A DNA stretch of 64,000 bases from Orcinus orca (Eukaryota > Chordata > Mammalia > Artiodactyla > Delphinidae): the NCBI RefSeq assembly GCF_937001465.1, contig NC_064565.1, forward strand, positions 45,788,089 through 45,852,088. The letters are read 5' to 3'. The position numbers were made by a program, and so were the translations under genes. Numbering within the stretch: position 1 is the first letter of the stretch; each line of letters begins with the position of its first letter. The notes beneath the pieces are model-generated. The model ran no database searches and had not been told where the DNA came from. It saw nothing but the letters and a program-made list of their open reading frames with translations. This document shows positions 1 to 10,620 of this stretch, one piece after another.

Positions 1-140
1 CCCTTTCACAGTTAAGGCAAATTGGTTTCAGAGGGGTGAACTGTTATGCCCAAGATTATACAGCTAGTAAGTTGCAGAGATATGACTTGAACAAAGATCT
101 ACTTCCGGACTGTCTCTTAAGCCCCAGCACTGCTTTCTAG
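1..140 (-). repeat. MIR SINE remnant, cut by the window edge
   Basis: Reads like the reverse complement of the MIR core: a loss-of-spacing version of the fraction 'cccaag..tacagctagtaagt..cagag' followed by 'gactgtctcttaagcc'. These match the well-known MIR segments around the tRNA-related head. It is heavily diverged, consistent with an element active before the placental radiation. The left end lies outside the window. Called from motif memory, not from an alignment. Confidence 0.6.
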
Positions 141-1309
141 CTAGAAGCTACAGCTCTTCCAGTCTTCCCAGGGCATCTGATTCAGACTTCAGGCACCTGA
201 CCTTGGTTGTGTATCAGACCCTTTTCAGGTACTTGGGCACTCTGGCCCTTAGGAACATTCCTGGGGAATCTCACCTCTACTAGTTCACTCTGCCCAGAAA
301 TCTTAAGTGTAGCCTAAGAGAAGGGAGTGTTGGAAGGAGGTTGCCATCAAAACTAATGGTCTGTAGCAAAGAAAAGAAAAAAATCACCATAGCAGCCACC
401 TGTTATGCCTCATTCCACCATATCCCACTCCCTCTCTAGTCCATTTCCCTTCCACTCTTCCTCTTCTCCCAGCTTTCCAAGCCAAGTCTGCATGTCTTTC
501 CAGCCATGTCAACTTCTTCTCCAGATATTGCACTAATTTAAGGAATCTCCAGTCCTTCAGGGTTTTAAGTAATAACAGGCACTGTGCTGTGTCCTGGATG
601 ATGAACCTATCAGACTTAGGCAACAATGCCCCAAGAGAAGCTGTCTCTCAACGTAAAAGTATTCCACATGTTTACAGATTGAAGAAATACAGCCTTTAAT
701 ACATTTTTAAAAACTAGTAATCCTTAGTGATAAATCTAAGGATTTATCTAAGGATTGTAGAAAGTAAACAAAAAGAAAACATAAACAAAAAGACATGGGG
801 AAATGATCCAGGAAAAGTGTTCTGGGGATGGGATGGTCTTGTACTAGGTAGGGCTGACACGTTGGCATATGTGCTTTAACACATTTTATGTAAGAACATC
901 AATATCTGTTTACTAAGATTTTGTCCCCACAGTTCAGGAATAGTGTCTCTTATGTTTTATTTTGAAGAATAAAAAACCTATAACTTTTCAAGATTTGATT
1001 TGTTTAGCTGGTGATTCAGCTTACTCTCACCTTGCGATTTTACGATATCTTAGCTTATACATGGAGTCAATCCAGATTTAGTTTGAGCAAAAACTCCAAT
1101 CCACAGCCTGCTCTGTTTAACAACTCTGTTCTCATGATTCTAATGAAACTTTCTTTGGGAAACTTTATTCTTGAAGTTGAGGGTATGTATACTCCAACAT
1201 AAATCTAACATGAAACACAAATTTGAAAGTTAACAATCACAGGTAAAATTTTTTAATCTACATAATACACATTAAGAGCCTGAATGCATTTTGCCAGTGT
1301 TTAGTTAGT
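141..1309. other. Unique AT-rich sequence, no gene seen
   Basis: No domain-bearing frame. The 80-codon minus-strand frame near 384-626 and the 63-codon frame near 1011-1202 show no recognisable family and no supporting splice or promoter context. A hairpin at 729-748 has two 8-base arms (GATAAATC/GATTTATC) around a 4-base loop, with flanking TCCTTAG/CTAAGGA partly extending the pairing. Confidence 0.5.
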
Positions 1310-2570
1310 TGAGCTTTTTTGTAACAGTTTCATTGAGATATAATTCACATAGCATACAATTCACCCATTTAAACCATATGATTTAAGGGTCTTCAGTATA
1401 TTCACACAGATGTACAACCATAACCACAATCAAATGCAAAACATTTTTCATCACCTCAAAAAGAAACCCTGTACCTTTTACCTATCACATCCCAATCCTC
1501 CCATCTACCTCTGCCCAAACCCTAAGCAACCACTAATCTGCTCCCTGTCTTTGTATATTTGCCTATTCTGGACATGTCATGTAAAATGAATCATATAATA
1601 TGTGGTCTTTTGTGTTTGGTTTCTTTCACTCAGCATAATGTTTTCAAGGATTATCCATACTATAGCATGTATTTGTATTACACTTCATTACTTTTCATGG
1701 CAAACAATATTCCACTGTGTGCATATACCACATTATGTTTTCCATTCATTGGATGATGGACATTTGGGTTGTTTCTGCCTTTTGAATATGATGAATAATT
1801 CTGCCATAAACATTCATGTACAAATTTTTCCATGGACATATGTTTTCATTTCTCTTTGGTATATACCTAACAGTAGAACTGTTGGGTCAAATAGTATCTC
1901 TATATTTAACTTTTTGAGAAACTGCCAGACTATTTCCCAAAGTGACTGCACTGTTTTACACCCCCACCAGCAGTGTTATGAGGGTTCTCACATCCTTGTC
2001 AACACTTGTTACTGGCTGACATTTTGATTACAGCAGTCCTACTGTGTGTGAAGTGCTATCTCAATGGGGTTTTTTGTTTGTTTGTTTGTTGTTTTTGCAG
2101 TATGCGGGCCTCTCACTGTTGTGGCCTCTCCCGTTGCGGAGCACAGGCTCCGGATGTGCAGGCTCAGCAGCCATGGCTCACGGGCCTAGCCGCTCCGCGG
2201 CATGTGGGATCTTCCCGGACTGGGACATAAACCCGTGTCCCCTGCATCAGCAGGCGGACTCTCAACCACTGCGCCACCAGGGAAGCCCTCAATGGGGTTT
2301 TGATTTGCATTTCCCTGATGACTAATGATGTTAAGTACTTTTTCATATGCATATTGACAATTTGCATATCTTCTTTGAAGAAATGTCTATCCAGATCCTT
2401 TTAATTGGGTTTTCTTTTGATTATTGAGTTGTAAGCGTTCTTCATACATTCTAGATAAAAGAATCTCATCAGATATATGATTTGCAAACATTTTCCCCAC
2501 TACATTGATTGTCTTTTCACTTTCATGATAGTGTTTTTTAATGCACAAACACTTTAAAGAGTAATTATAA
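1310..2570 (-). mobile_element. Old LINE-1 3' half (minus strand), interrupted by a SINE
   Basis: The plus strand reads as the reverse complement of an L1 3' end. It starts with the 3'-UTR-like 'gtttcattgagatataattcacat' theme, then the C-terminal ORF2 region (the 'gcctattctggacatgtcat', 'tttcactcagcataatg' and 'ggatgatggacatttgggttg' landmarks), ending near 'gtgttttttaatgcac'. Stops and indels are frequent, so it is long dead. A CHR SINE (2074-2287) splits it, so the L1 is older than the SINE. The exact subfamily (L1MB/L1MC/L1ME class) cannot be fixed by eye. Confidence 0.82.
2074..2287 (-). mobile_element. CHR-type tRNA-derived SINE (copy 1)
   Basis: Minus-strand copy. The right edge reads CCACCAGGGAAGCC (reverse complement of the SINE head) and the left edge is a TTTG-rich tail. 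Target-site duplication TCAATGGGGTTTT is seen at 2061-2073 and 2289-2301, inside the older L1. CHR SINEs are pol III transcripts mobilised by L1 machinery. Short in-frame translations over it are artefacts of its high GC content. Confidence 0.93.
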
Positions 2571-2577
2571 TTCATCT

Positions 2578-2775
2578 TTCTTTTTTTGTTTTTGCTTGTA
2601 TTTTAGTTTTCTGTTATTAGGTGCATATATGTTTATAATTGTTTTATCTTCCTGACAGATTGACCATTTACTCATTATGAAATGTCCTTCGTTATTTCTA
2701 GTCACATTTTATATTTTGATGTCTATTTTGTTTGATATTAATATAGCCACTCCAATTTTCTTATTGTTCAGTTAG
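2578..2775 (-). mobile_element. LINE-1 ORF2 endonuclease-region fragment
   Basis: The plus strand reads as the reverse complement of the L1 ORF2 endonuclease segment. Landmarks are 'attaggtgcatatatgtttataattg', 'ctcattatgaaatgtcc' and 'gatattaatatagccactccaat'. It sits directly beside the ORF2 C-terminal part of the preceding L1 in the same orientation. It is therefore either the same element with the reverse transcriptase part deleted, or a separate fragment. Confidence 0.7.
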
Positions 2776-2963
2776 TTTTTGTTGCTGAGAAAGGATTCAC
2801 TTTGGATAGTGAATACATCAATTTTGGCTTAAAAAGTTAGTCATTATTCATTGCCTGTCCTGAATAAAAGGGCCTAGGTCTTTAATGCCTGTTTAGAACT
2901 TGTAAAAAATGCTAGTCCTTTGGCCCCCAGGCCCACAAATTTAGAATCTTCAGGAATAGGATG
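2776..2963. other. Unclassified spacer
   Basis: Short stretch between L1 fragments with no feature I can name. Confidence 0.4.
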
Positions 2964-3080
2964 TAGATACCCACATTTTTAAAAATTTTTATTTTGGAGC
3001 ATAGTTGATTAACTATGTTGTGTTAGTTTCAGGTGTACAGCACAGTGATTCAATTATACGTATCCATTAGATACCCACAT
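2964..3080 (-). mobile_element. 91-bp LINE-1 3' stub with 13-bp target duplication
   Basis: The insert at 2977-3067 reads as the reverse complement of the L1 3' UTR tip ('ttggagcatagttgattaac', 'ttagtttcaggtgtacagc'). It is flanked by a perfect duplication TAGATACCCACAT at 2964-2976 and 3068-3080. This is an extreme 5' truncation with a readable target site, and younger than the surrounding old repeats. Confidence 0.85.
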
Positions 3081-3294
3081 ATTAACAGAGTCTCTGAATG
3101 ATTCTTATTTCTAATGGCATTTGGCAGCAACTGTGCTAAAGATTTAATTACATAAATGTCTTTATTCTGAATTTTTTGTTTATTGATTTATATCTTGTGA
3201 TTTTCTGTTTGAGATCATTTAGTCAACTCCTCCTTCTGGATTATAACTTCCCTTCAAGAACAAGCCTACATTCAGCAATTAAAGAGTATGAATG

Positions 3295-3504
3295 GGGCTT
3301 CCCTGGTGGCGCAGTGGTTGAGAGTCCGCCTGCTGATGCAGGGGACACAGGTTTGTGCCCCAGTCCGGGAAGATCCCACATGCTGCGGAGCGGCTGGGCC
3401 CGTGAGCCATGGCCGCTGAGCCTGCGCGTCCAGAGCCTGTGCTCCGCAACGGGAGAGGCCACAACAGTGAGAGGCCCGCATACCGCAAAAAAAAAAAAAA
3501 AAAA
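3295..3504 (+). mobile_element. CHR-type tRNA-derived SINE (copy 2)
   Basis: Full-length plus-strand copy: head GGGCTTCCCTGGTGGCGCAG, A box TGGCGCAGTGG, a B-box region (diverged to ggtttgtgccc) and a pure poly(A) tail. Perfect target duplication AAAGAGTATGAATG at 3281-3294 and 3505-3518. The intact duplication and near-pure tail suggest a fairly recent insertion. Confidence 0.95.
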
Positions 3505-3518
3505 AAAGAGTATGAATG

Positions 3519-3945
3519 ATTCTTAACCCACAGCAAGTTATACAAGAAATGTTTAACAAGAGATAAACAACATTCTAAGCAGGGGCCTAGAAGTGTGACA
3601 TAGGCTAGCTTGATTGGAGAGCTATAATCAGTTAGATCATAAGATGAGCTTGGCAGGGACAAAATACGTTATTGTAGGGATATCCAGGGGCCAGGTCATC
3701 CTGTGACAAGCAAAAGAGTTTAGATGATATCCTGAAGTAATGCCTTTTAAAAAGATTACTTCACTGCCACATTTAAGCCTTAAATTCCACAATATTCCAC
3801 AGAATATAAGACAAGGGCTTGACTACAGAAGGAACCCAATTTAGATGAGGATAAAAGAAAAGGGAGTTTATAACCATAATTTCATAGTTCCCATAAGTGA
3901 CTTGGATATGGTGAGTTCATTAACTAAAATTTACAAATAAAATGT
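3519..3945. other. Unique sequence, no gene seen
   Basis: No recognised repeat, exon or regulatory signature. Confidence 0.4.
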
Positions 3946-3949
3946 TATG

Positions 3950-4115
3950 GCACCCAAAGATTAGTTACAGCTACACAAGATGAATACATTCTAGAGATTT
4001 GTTGTACGACATAGTGACTATAGTTAACGGCATGGTGTTGTACACTTTAAAACTTGTTTAAGAGGGTAAATCTCATACTATATGTTCTTACTACCACCAA
4101 GAAAAGGCAAGGAGA
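3950..4115 (+). mobile_element. LINE-1 3' UTR end fragment
   Basis: Contains the typical L1 3'-end string of motifs: 'ttctagagatttgttgtac', 'actatagttaac', 'tgtacactttaaaacttg' and 'aagagggtaaatctcat'. It then breaks down. Plus orientation. No target duplication seen. Confidence 0.75.
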
Positions 4116-4608
4116 CCCAAGAAATCTTTTGGAGGTGATGGATATGTTTATTATCTTGTTTGTGATGCTGGTATCGGTGTATGTATGTATAGGTCCAAAC
4201 TCAAAATATATATATTAATATATATACATTAAATATGTACAACTTTTTGCATATTAAATATATTTTAATAAATTTGAACATTAAAATAAATATTTTTTAA
4301 TTTCAAAAAAAGAAAGGTTTTGTAAATATTGAAAATTAAAGAGATGTGATACCTAACTAATGTGCAATCAATGCCCTGCTTTAAAGGAGATTATTGCAAC
4401 ATTTGCCACAATTTTAGTAAGTTCTACTGATTAGATGATAGTATTATATTATGGAAAATATTTAAAATGTGTGTGGGTCTACATTTGGACTCCTAAGTGA
4501 GAAGTTGGAACTAACTTCCCTTGATCAGTTGTTGTACCAAAATTTGATTGATTGATTTATAAGCTTTATTTTAGGAAATACTATGTAAAATTTACCCTTT
4601 TCTTATTA
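4116..4608. other. AT-rich sequence with TA-rich low-complexity patches
   Basis: Around 4205-4290 the sequence is nearly pure A/T, with runs of 'atatat' and 'aaatattttttaat'. No gene or named repeat. Confidence 0.4.
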
Positions 4609-4610
4609 TG

Positions 4611-5210
4611 TGTAATAGTTATCTCTTGCTGTGAAACAAATTATTCCAAAACCGGGTAGTTTAAGACAATAAGAAATATTTTAATTCTCAGACTTTCTCA
4701 AGGTTAAAAATTCAAGAGCAGCTGAGCTGGGTCCTTCTGCCTTCAGTCCCTCATGTTGCTGTCATGATGTTGGCTGGGGCTGTAGTCTTGGACTTGGGCT
4801 GGAGAATCCTCTTCCAAAGTAGCTCACTCACATGGCTGATAGTCTGATGCTGGTTGATGGTGGGAAACAGTTACTGGGCAGGTGGCCCTCTCCATAGGAC
4901 TGCTTGATTGTCCTCATGTTTGCTAATCTCCTCCAGAATGAACGATACAAGAGAGAGAACCAAGTAGAAATTCTAACCTTTCAATGGCCTAGTTTTAGAA
5001 GTCACTTGGCATCCCTTCCACTAGCAACTACTCATCAGAAACAAATCACTAAGTCTGGCCTTTTTCAACTGAACAAGAGGCATATGGCACTTCATACAGA
5101 GGCCTAGTAAACAGACTGACTGTTCAGAACTGATTAGTTAGAACATGGGCTCCACCTTTTAAAGGAAGGGGGAAGTCAATGATTTTGTAGACATATTTTA
5201 AAACCACCAC
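4611..5210 (-). mobile_element. Old LTR-like interspersed repeat (MaLR-like, family unresolved)
   Basis: Begins 'gttatctcttgctgtgaaac' and continues with 'ggtagtttaagacaataag', 'agctgagctgggtccttctg', 'gctcactcacatggctg' and 'ctccataggactgcttg'. It ends 'acatattttaaaaccaccac'. This order is a common dispersed mammalian repeat whose left edge resembles the reverse complement of an MLT1-type LTR 3' end. The family name is my inference. Frames in it are not genes. Confidence 0.55.
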
Positions 5211-5594
5211 CTTATGTATTCAGCTGCCAAGTTGAAATCCTTTATTTGAACAATCGAAAATCTGATACTGAGTATAGTTTCATTCCTCAAAGTATTTGTA
5301 TATAATTGAAATGGCTCTAAGCATACTTATTTGGATTACAGACAAAATGAAATGGAAGATGCAGAAGAAGGTGTTTGCAGGAATCTAAATATAAAGTGAC
5401 CAGGATTTGCAGATGGTTTGGTGATGAAAATGAAGCAGAAAAAGATCCTTGCAAAATACCCTGCACAAAATCACCAAACCTTACTGGCTCTTGAGGCTTT
5501 TCCATCCTGGCCTCTTCCTTGTATAATTTCTCTAATCATTATGCCATATATTTTACAGTTGAATTTTAGTTATATAAACGTTAGTTCATTGTGT
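5211..5594. other. Unique sequence, no gene seen
   Basis: Overlapping frames of about 60 codons on both strands, none with a recognisable domain. Confidence 0.4.
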
Positions 5595-5891
5595 ATCAGT
5601 TAGCCTTTGCTAGTGACTGAAAACAAAAACAATTTATTATTTCTCACATTTCCATGGGGGCTTGGCACTTCTGGTCTGGGATGGTTAAGCTGAAGACCGG
5701 CTGGTCTAGTTTGGCTTTACTCAAATGTCTGGGGCTGGGGCAGGGAAGGCTGGAATGTCTGAGCCTCTCTCTACACATTATTTTGGTAGAGAGAAGAGAA
5801 CGTTTGAGCCTCTTCCTCTGGTCTTTCTCCTGGAAGCTAGCCCAAGCTTTTTCACTTGCTGATCTCAGGGTTCTCAGCAATGAGAGAGTAA
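5595..5891 (-). mobile_element. MLT1-like LTR fragment
   Basis: Starts 'gtatcagttagcctttgcta', then 'aacaatttattatttctcac', like the reverse complement of an MLT1/MaLR LTR 3' end. The remainder is diverged. It is cut on the right by the MLT2-like LTR, which is therefore younger. Confidence 0.5.
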
Positions 5892-5896
5892 GCCCC

Positions 5897-6169
5897 CATA
5901 TTAATCAGGATTCTCCAGAGAAACAGAACCAACAGGACATATATAGATTTACATAAAAGGAAATTTATTATAGAAATTGACTCACTAGGTTTTGGAGGCT
6001 AAGAAGTCCCACAGTCTGCACTCTGCAAGATGTAAAATTAGAAAAGCTAACAGTGTAAGTCAGTCGGAGTGAAAAGGTCCGAGAAGCGGGGTTGGAGTGA
6101 GGGGTTGATGGTGTAATTTCCAATAAGCCTGAGAACCAGAACTAGGAGAAGATGGATGTCTCAACTCAA

Positions 6170-6210
<41 letters not shown>

Positions 6211-6409
6211 ATTTGTTTGCACTTCTTCCCCCTTTTTGTTCTATTCAGTCCTTCAAAGGATTGGATGATACCAACCCACACTGGGGAGGGCCATTTGCTC
6301 TCACCAATTCAAATGCTAATCTCTTCAGGACACACCCAGAAATAATATTTTACTAGCTATCTGGGCATCCCTTAGCCCAGTCAAGTTGCACATAAAATTA
6401 ACCATTACA
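5897..6409 (-). mobile_element. Solo MLT2-like ERVL LTR with 5-bp target duplication
   Basis: The plus strand reads 'ttaatcaggattctccagag' at the left and 'aaaattaaccattaca' at the right, the reverse complement of the mammalian MLT2 (ERVL) LTR. Internal landmarks 'ttttgttctattcagtcctt' and 'cacacccagaaataat' agree. A 5-bp duplication GCCCC lies at 5892-5896 and 6410-6414. No internal retroviral region is attached, so it is a solo LTR left by recombination. A GA microsatellite has grown inside it. Confidence 0.85.
6173..6207 (+). repeat. (GA)n microsatellite
   Basis: About 17 uninterrupted GA units within the MLT2-like LTR. Likely length-polymorphic. Confidence 0.95.
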
Positions 6410-6414
6410 GGCCC

Positions 6415-7095
6415 CAGTGTACAACGACTTTTCAAGCCTCTGCTTGAGTTGTTTGCTAATGTTCCACTGAACAAATCAAGTTACGTGAGCAAGCCCAGAT
6501 ATAATCGGTGGAGAAATAAATTTCACTGCTTGAGAGGACCAGCAAAGCCACATTTCAAATGAATGTACATACAGGAATGAGAAGAGTTTTTAATTATCTA
6601 CTACACATTGTTTCTGGCTTATATTACAATTTTCTACTTTTGCACATTTTCTCGCCTTTAAGCATTCTGACATTCAGTGAATATCTTTAGCAATCAACAA
6701 TGTGCCTGTAACACTACAGTGACTAGGAATTTAAGACACATTCCCTGACTTGATAACCCGCACAATTTTGCTCTGAGGTTTTTATGAGGATGCAGATTTA
6801 TTATTCCTAGTAGCACCCTTTAATATATATCTCTTCTTTACCATACAACAAGCAGACAGGTGAGCTACCAATAGGCTTACTTGTTACTTTCCATGAAGTA
6901 ATCCACACTTCTTGCCTTCATTTACCTACTTGAACTAATCAGTTCATAAGTTTGCTACCTTTGAGGATATAATACCTAACATGTACCTCCATTTTTCACT
7001 TTCTTGATGATGTGGTAATACTGGCAAGCACATAGACACACTAGTTATTTAAGTGCTTTGTAGCTTATTAATGAGATTGTACTGGGTTCCATTTA

Positions 7096-7098
<3 letters not shown>
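6415..7098. other. Mostly unique sequence
   Basis: No gene. The part near 6680-6770 faintly resembles the ancient 'tgtgcc..cactgt' repeat seen elsewhere in the window. Confidence 0.35.
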
Positions 7099-7129
<31 letters not shown>

Positions 7130-7319
7130 GGTACGCGGGCCTCTCACCGTTGTGGCCTCTCCCGTTGCAGAGCATAGGCTCCGGACGCGCAGGCTCAGCG
7201 GCCATGGCTCACGGGCCCAGCCGCTCCGCAGCATGTGGGATCTTCCCGGACCGGGGCACGAACCCGTGTCCCCTGCATCGGCAGGCGGACTCCCAACCAC
7301 TGTGCCACCAGGGAAGCCC
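7099..7319 (-). mobile_element. CHR-type tRNA-derived SINE (copy 3)
   Basis: Minus-strand copy. A poly(T) of 29 bases at 7099-7127 is the tail in reverse, and the right edge is CCACCAGGGAAGCC. Body close to the other copies. No clear target duplication could be read, so the site may have been altered. Confidence 0.93.
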
Positions 7320-7559
7320 CAAGGAGCCAAATTTTATCAAACTCCTTTACAGACTCTTATCCAAAATTCTAGTGTGACTGATAACTTACTATAGAATATA
7401 ATATAAAATGCTAGTGAAAACATGTTTTGAAGTGATTGAAATTTATCCTTTAAAAGAACACTAAAAAGTGGACATAATGCAAACATTTTGTTCAGGAATA
7501 TTAATATCTGTCTTCAAAATATTATTCAAGAAATTCTATTTCTGACTTTCAAATAAAGA

Positions 7560-7704
7560 CAATTTCATTTTAATTCAACAACTGTTTATCAAATGTTTAC
7601 CAACTGACTACAGGAAATCAGTGGATCAATACTATGTGAAATGTAAAGGTGATTATAAGGCGCAGTCTTTACCCTCAGATAGCTTACAGTACAACAGAGG
7701 AGGT
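7560..7704 (+). repeat. Ancient dispersed repeat ('caaatgtttac..actatg..' type), 5' part
   Basis: Resembles the 5' part of a common old mammalian repeat with the order 'ttcaacaa.tgttta', 'tactatgtg', 'gtctttaccctcagatagc'. It is broken on the right by SINE copy 4. I do not assign a family name. Confidence 0.45.
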
Positions 7705-7720
7705 AAAAAATTTCCAAATC

Positions 7721-7972
7721 CGGGGCTTCCCTGGTGGCGCAGTGGTTGAGAGTCCGCCTGCCGATGCAGGGGACACAGGTTCGTGCCCCGGTCCGGGGAG
7801 ATCCCACATGCCGCGGAGCGGCTGGGCTCGTGAGCCGTGGCCGCTGAGCCTGCGCTTCCGGAGCCTGTGCTCAGCAACGGGAGAGGCCACAACAGTGAGA
7901 GACCCACGTACCGCAAAAAAAAACAAACAAACAAACAAAAAAAAAACAAAAACAAAAACAACAACAAAAAAA
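7721..7972 (+). mobile_element. CHR-type tRNA-derived SINE (copy 4) with expanded CAAA tail
   Basis: Full-length plus-strand copy with a perfect 16-bp target duplication at 7705-7720 and 7973-7988. Its tail (about 7914-7972) has been converted from poly(A) to (CAAA)n and (ACAACA) blocks, a normal path for ageing SINE tails. Confidence 0.95.
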
Positions 7973-7988
7973 AAAAAATTTCCAAATC

Positions 7989-8344
7989 TATGATGCACTG
8001 TACAGATTAGAGAATGATAAAAGCCATATATGAGAACTCAACATTGCAAATGACTAAGACTGGCTTAAGAGAAAAAAAAAAGATATTGGGAAAGGCAGAA
8101 TATATTGCTTCACAAATTGCAAATTCCACAAGCATTAGTAAGTCCAGACACAGCTGGATCTAGGCATTCAAACCATGTTGATAGAAATCTGTCTTTGGCT
8201 AATTCTTAGCTCCCCTTGATTCAGGATTGGCTTATTTCTCAGGCAGGCCCTCTAATGTGTTAGCAAAATAACCACTAATAGTTCCACACTTATATTCTAC
8301 CAGATTGTCAAACACAGAGATAGGCAAGTCTTTTTCCTGAGAGT
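7989..8344. other. Unique sequence, no gene seen
   Basis: No recognised element between the SINE and the next L1. Confidence 0.4.
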
Positions 8345-9450
8345 TCTTTTTCTTTTTAATAGATCTTTATTGGAATATAATTGCTTCACAATACTCAGTT
8401 TCTGTTGTACACCAAAGTGAATCAGCCATATGCATACATATATCCCCATATCCCCTCCCTCTTGAACCTCCCTCTCATCCCCGCCATCCCACCCCTCTAG
8501 GTCATTGCAAAGCACCGAGCTGATCTCCCTGTGCTATGCTGCTGCTTCCCACCAGCTATCTATTTTACATTCGGTAGTGTATATATGTCGATGCTACTCT
8601 CACTTCGCCCCAGCTTCCCCCTCCCACCCCGTGTCCTCAAGTCCATTCTCTATGTCTATGTCTTTATTCCTGCCCTGCAAATAGGATCATCAGTACTACC
8701 CTTTTTTTTTTGATTCCATATATATGTGTTAGCATACAGTATTTGTTTTTCTCTTTCTGACTTACTTCACTCTGTATGACAGCCTCTAGGTCCATCCACC
8801 TCACTACAAATAACTCAATTTCATTTCTTTTTATGGCTGAGTAATATTACATTGTATATATTTGCCACATCTTCTTTATCCATTCATCTGTTGATGGGCA
8901 TTTAGATTGGTTCCATGTCCTGGCTATTGTAAATAGTGCTGCAATGAACACTGTGGTACATGTCTCTTTTTGGGTTATGGTTTTTTCAGGGTATATGCCC
9001 AGTAGTGGGATTGCTGGGTCATATGGTAGTTCTACTTTTAGTTGTTTAAGGAACCTCCATACTGTTTTCCATAGTGGCTGTATCAATTTACATTCCCATC
9101 AGCAGTGCAGGAGGTTTCCCTTTTCACCACACACTTTCCAGCATTTATTGTTTCTAGATTTTTTTGATAATGGCCATTCTGACCAGCATGAGGTGATACC
9201 TCATTGTAATTTTGATTTGCATTTCTCTAATAATTAATGATGTTGAGCATCTTTTCATGTGTCTCTTGGCCATCTATATGTCTTCCTTGGTGAAATGTCT
9301 ATTTTGTCTTTTTGTCTTGTTTATGGTTTCCTTTGCTGTGCAAAAGTTTTTAAGTTTAATTAAGTCCCATTTGTTTATTTTTGTTTTTATTTCCATTACT
9401 CTAGGAGGTGGGTCAAGACATATCTTGCTGTGGTTTATGTTCAAAGAGTG
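8345..9450 (-). mobile_element. LINE-1 3' end (minus strand), 5'-truncated
   Basis: The reverse complement gives the artiodactyl-type L1 3' UTR (8345-8850, including the reverse of 'gggagatcagctc') followed by the ORF2 C-terminus. Translation of 9086-8847 on the minus strand gives the typical L1 stretch with 'LPYDPAIPLLGIYPEKT' and 'CPSTDEWIKKMW'. Much closer to the large L1 at 12.3-15.85 kb than to the old L1 pieces, so it is of the younger class. The zinc-knuckle region just upstream is disrupted. Confidence 0.93.
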
Positions 9451-9489
9451 TTTTTAGTTCTTAGAGTAAACCTGGGCTGGTGCCACTGA

Positions 9490-10620
9490 TTTATTCAGTC
9501 ATTTAACAAAATATTAAGCACATACTAAGTATTAGGCAGTGTTGCAGGCTTAAGGGTTTGGGTGCTGAACAAAATAGACAAAGCTTCTGCCCTCATGTAG
9601 TTCATATTCTAGTGGGGAAAATATACATTAGACAAATATCAAAATAAACATGTAAAATTATTATGATAAGGGCTATAATGAAAAGTAAAGCAGGGCAAGC
9701 AATAAAAAGTGATTTGCCTACCAAATTTGTGTTGCCCGTTCATCACTGAAGCATTTAAGGGGCTGTTGGGGCAGGCCTGGGATCCGTAACCATCTCTGTT
9801 ATCAAGAGGAATGCCCTTAACACCACCCAAATCATCTGAGAGAAGAACATGGAATAAATAGCTCCCCCAAGAGAAATTAAAGATGTTGTTACTAGAAGAA
9901 GGCATAGATTCTCAACTGACAAAACTAACCATACTCCACTGGGTTATAAGAAAAGTCTACATAAAATCTTCTCAGGGGCATGAGACAGTTCATGTGGACT
10001 AGGGAATTAATAAAAGTTAGGTGGTCCAGGTTTGAGTGCCATATGTGAAATGGGCCTGGAAAGATGGCTAGGATTTAAACAACGATTAAGGAATAAGGTA
10101 GAGTGACAGTAAAGGGACAACGAACAAAAGAGTTTAGTGTTTGCAGAAGTGTGTGTACAGGGGGCAGTGAGCACAAGATTGTAAATGAAGATGTGGCTGC
10201 ATTCAGAAAGGCCTTGAAATGTTCATTTGGTAGCAAAGAGGATATACTGAGGAGTTTGAGTGGAGAGTAGCATTACTGAGATCGGCTTTAGGAAAGTTAA
10301 ACTTACAGCAGTGCACAGGATTGGTTCAAAGGGAGAGCTAGAAGAAGCAGAGAGATAGCTTAGAAACTTATTGTAATGGTCCAGAGGAGAGTCTGGATTA
10401 TGATGCTGTCAGGATCAAAGGAAAAAGAGTCGTGTGTGGTTTTGATATTTCAAGCCTGCGTCGCGTGGGGAATGGTACTGCCATTGTCAGCATACCGAAG
10501 GCAGCAGTGAGGACTAAGTTGAAAAAAGGGGTTGAAAGAGAATTGGCATCATAGTACATTGAGTTACAGGCTCTGTCAGAACCAAAGTATGGTGTTAAAA
10601 TGACAGTGAAAAATGCAGTC
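9490..10620 (+). repeat. Long ancient dispersed repeat, decayed
   Basis: Order of landmarks: 'ttattcagtcatttaacaaa', 'gcttctgccctcatgtagtt', 'catattctagtgggg', then after diverged sequence 'gagcacaagatt', 'gagtttgagtggagagtag' and 'gtaatggtccagaggagag'. This is a known kind of long, old mammalian repeat that recurs at 33.8, 35.1, 40.9 and 59.8 kb here. The order is clear but the family name is not certain, so I leave it unnamed. Confidence 0.55.

Noticed and set aside
3295..3504. A functional tRNA gene, because of A and B boxes
   Set aside because: The boxes belong to a CHR SINE head; there is no cloverleaf with acceptor stem and the copy has a poly(A) tail and target duplication.
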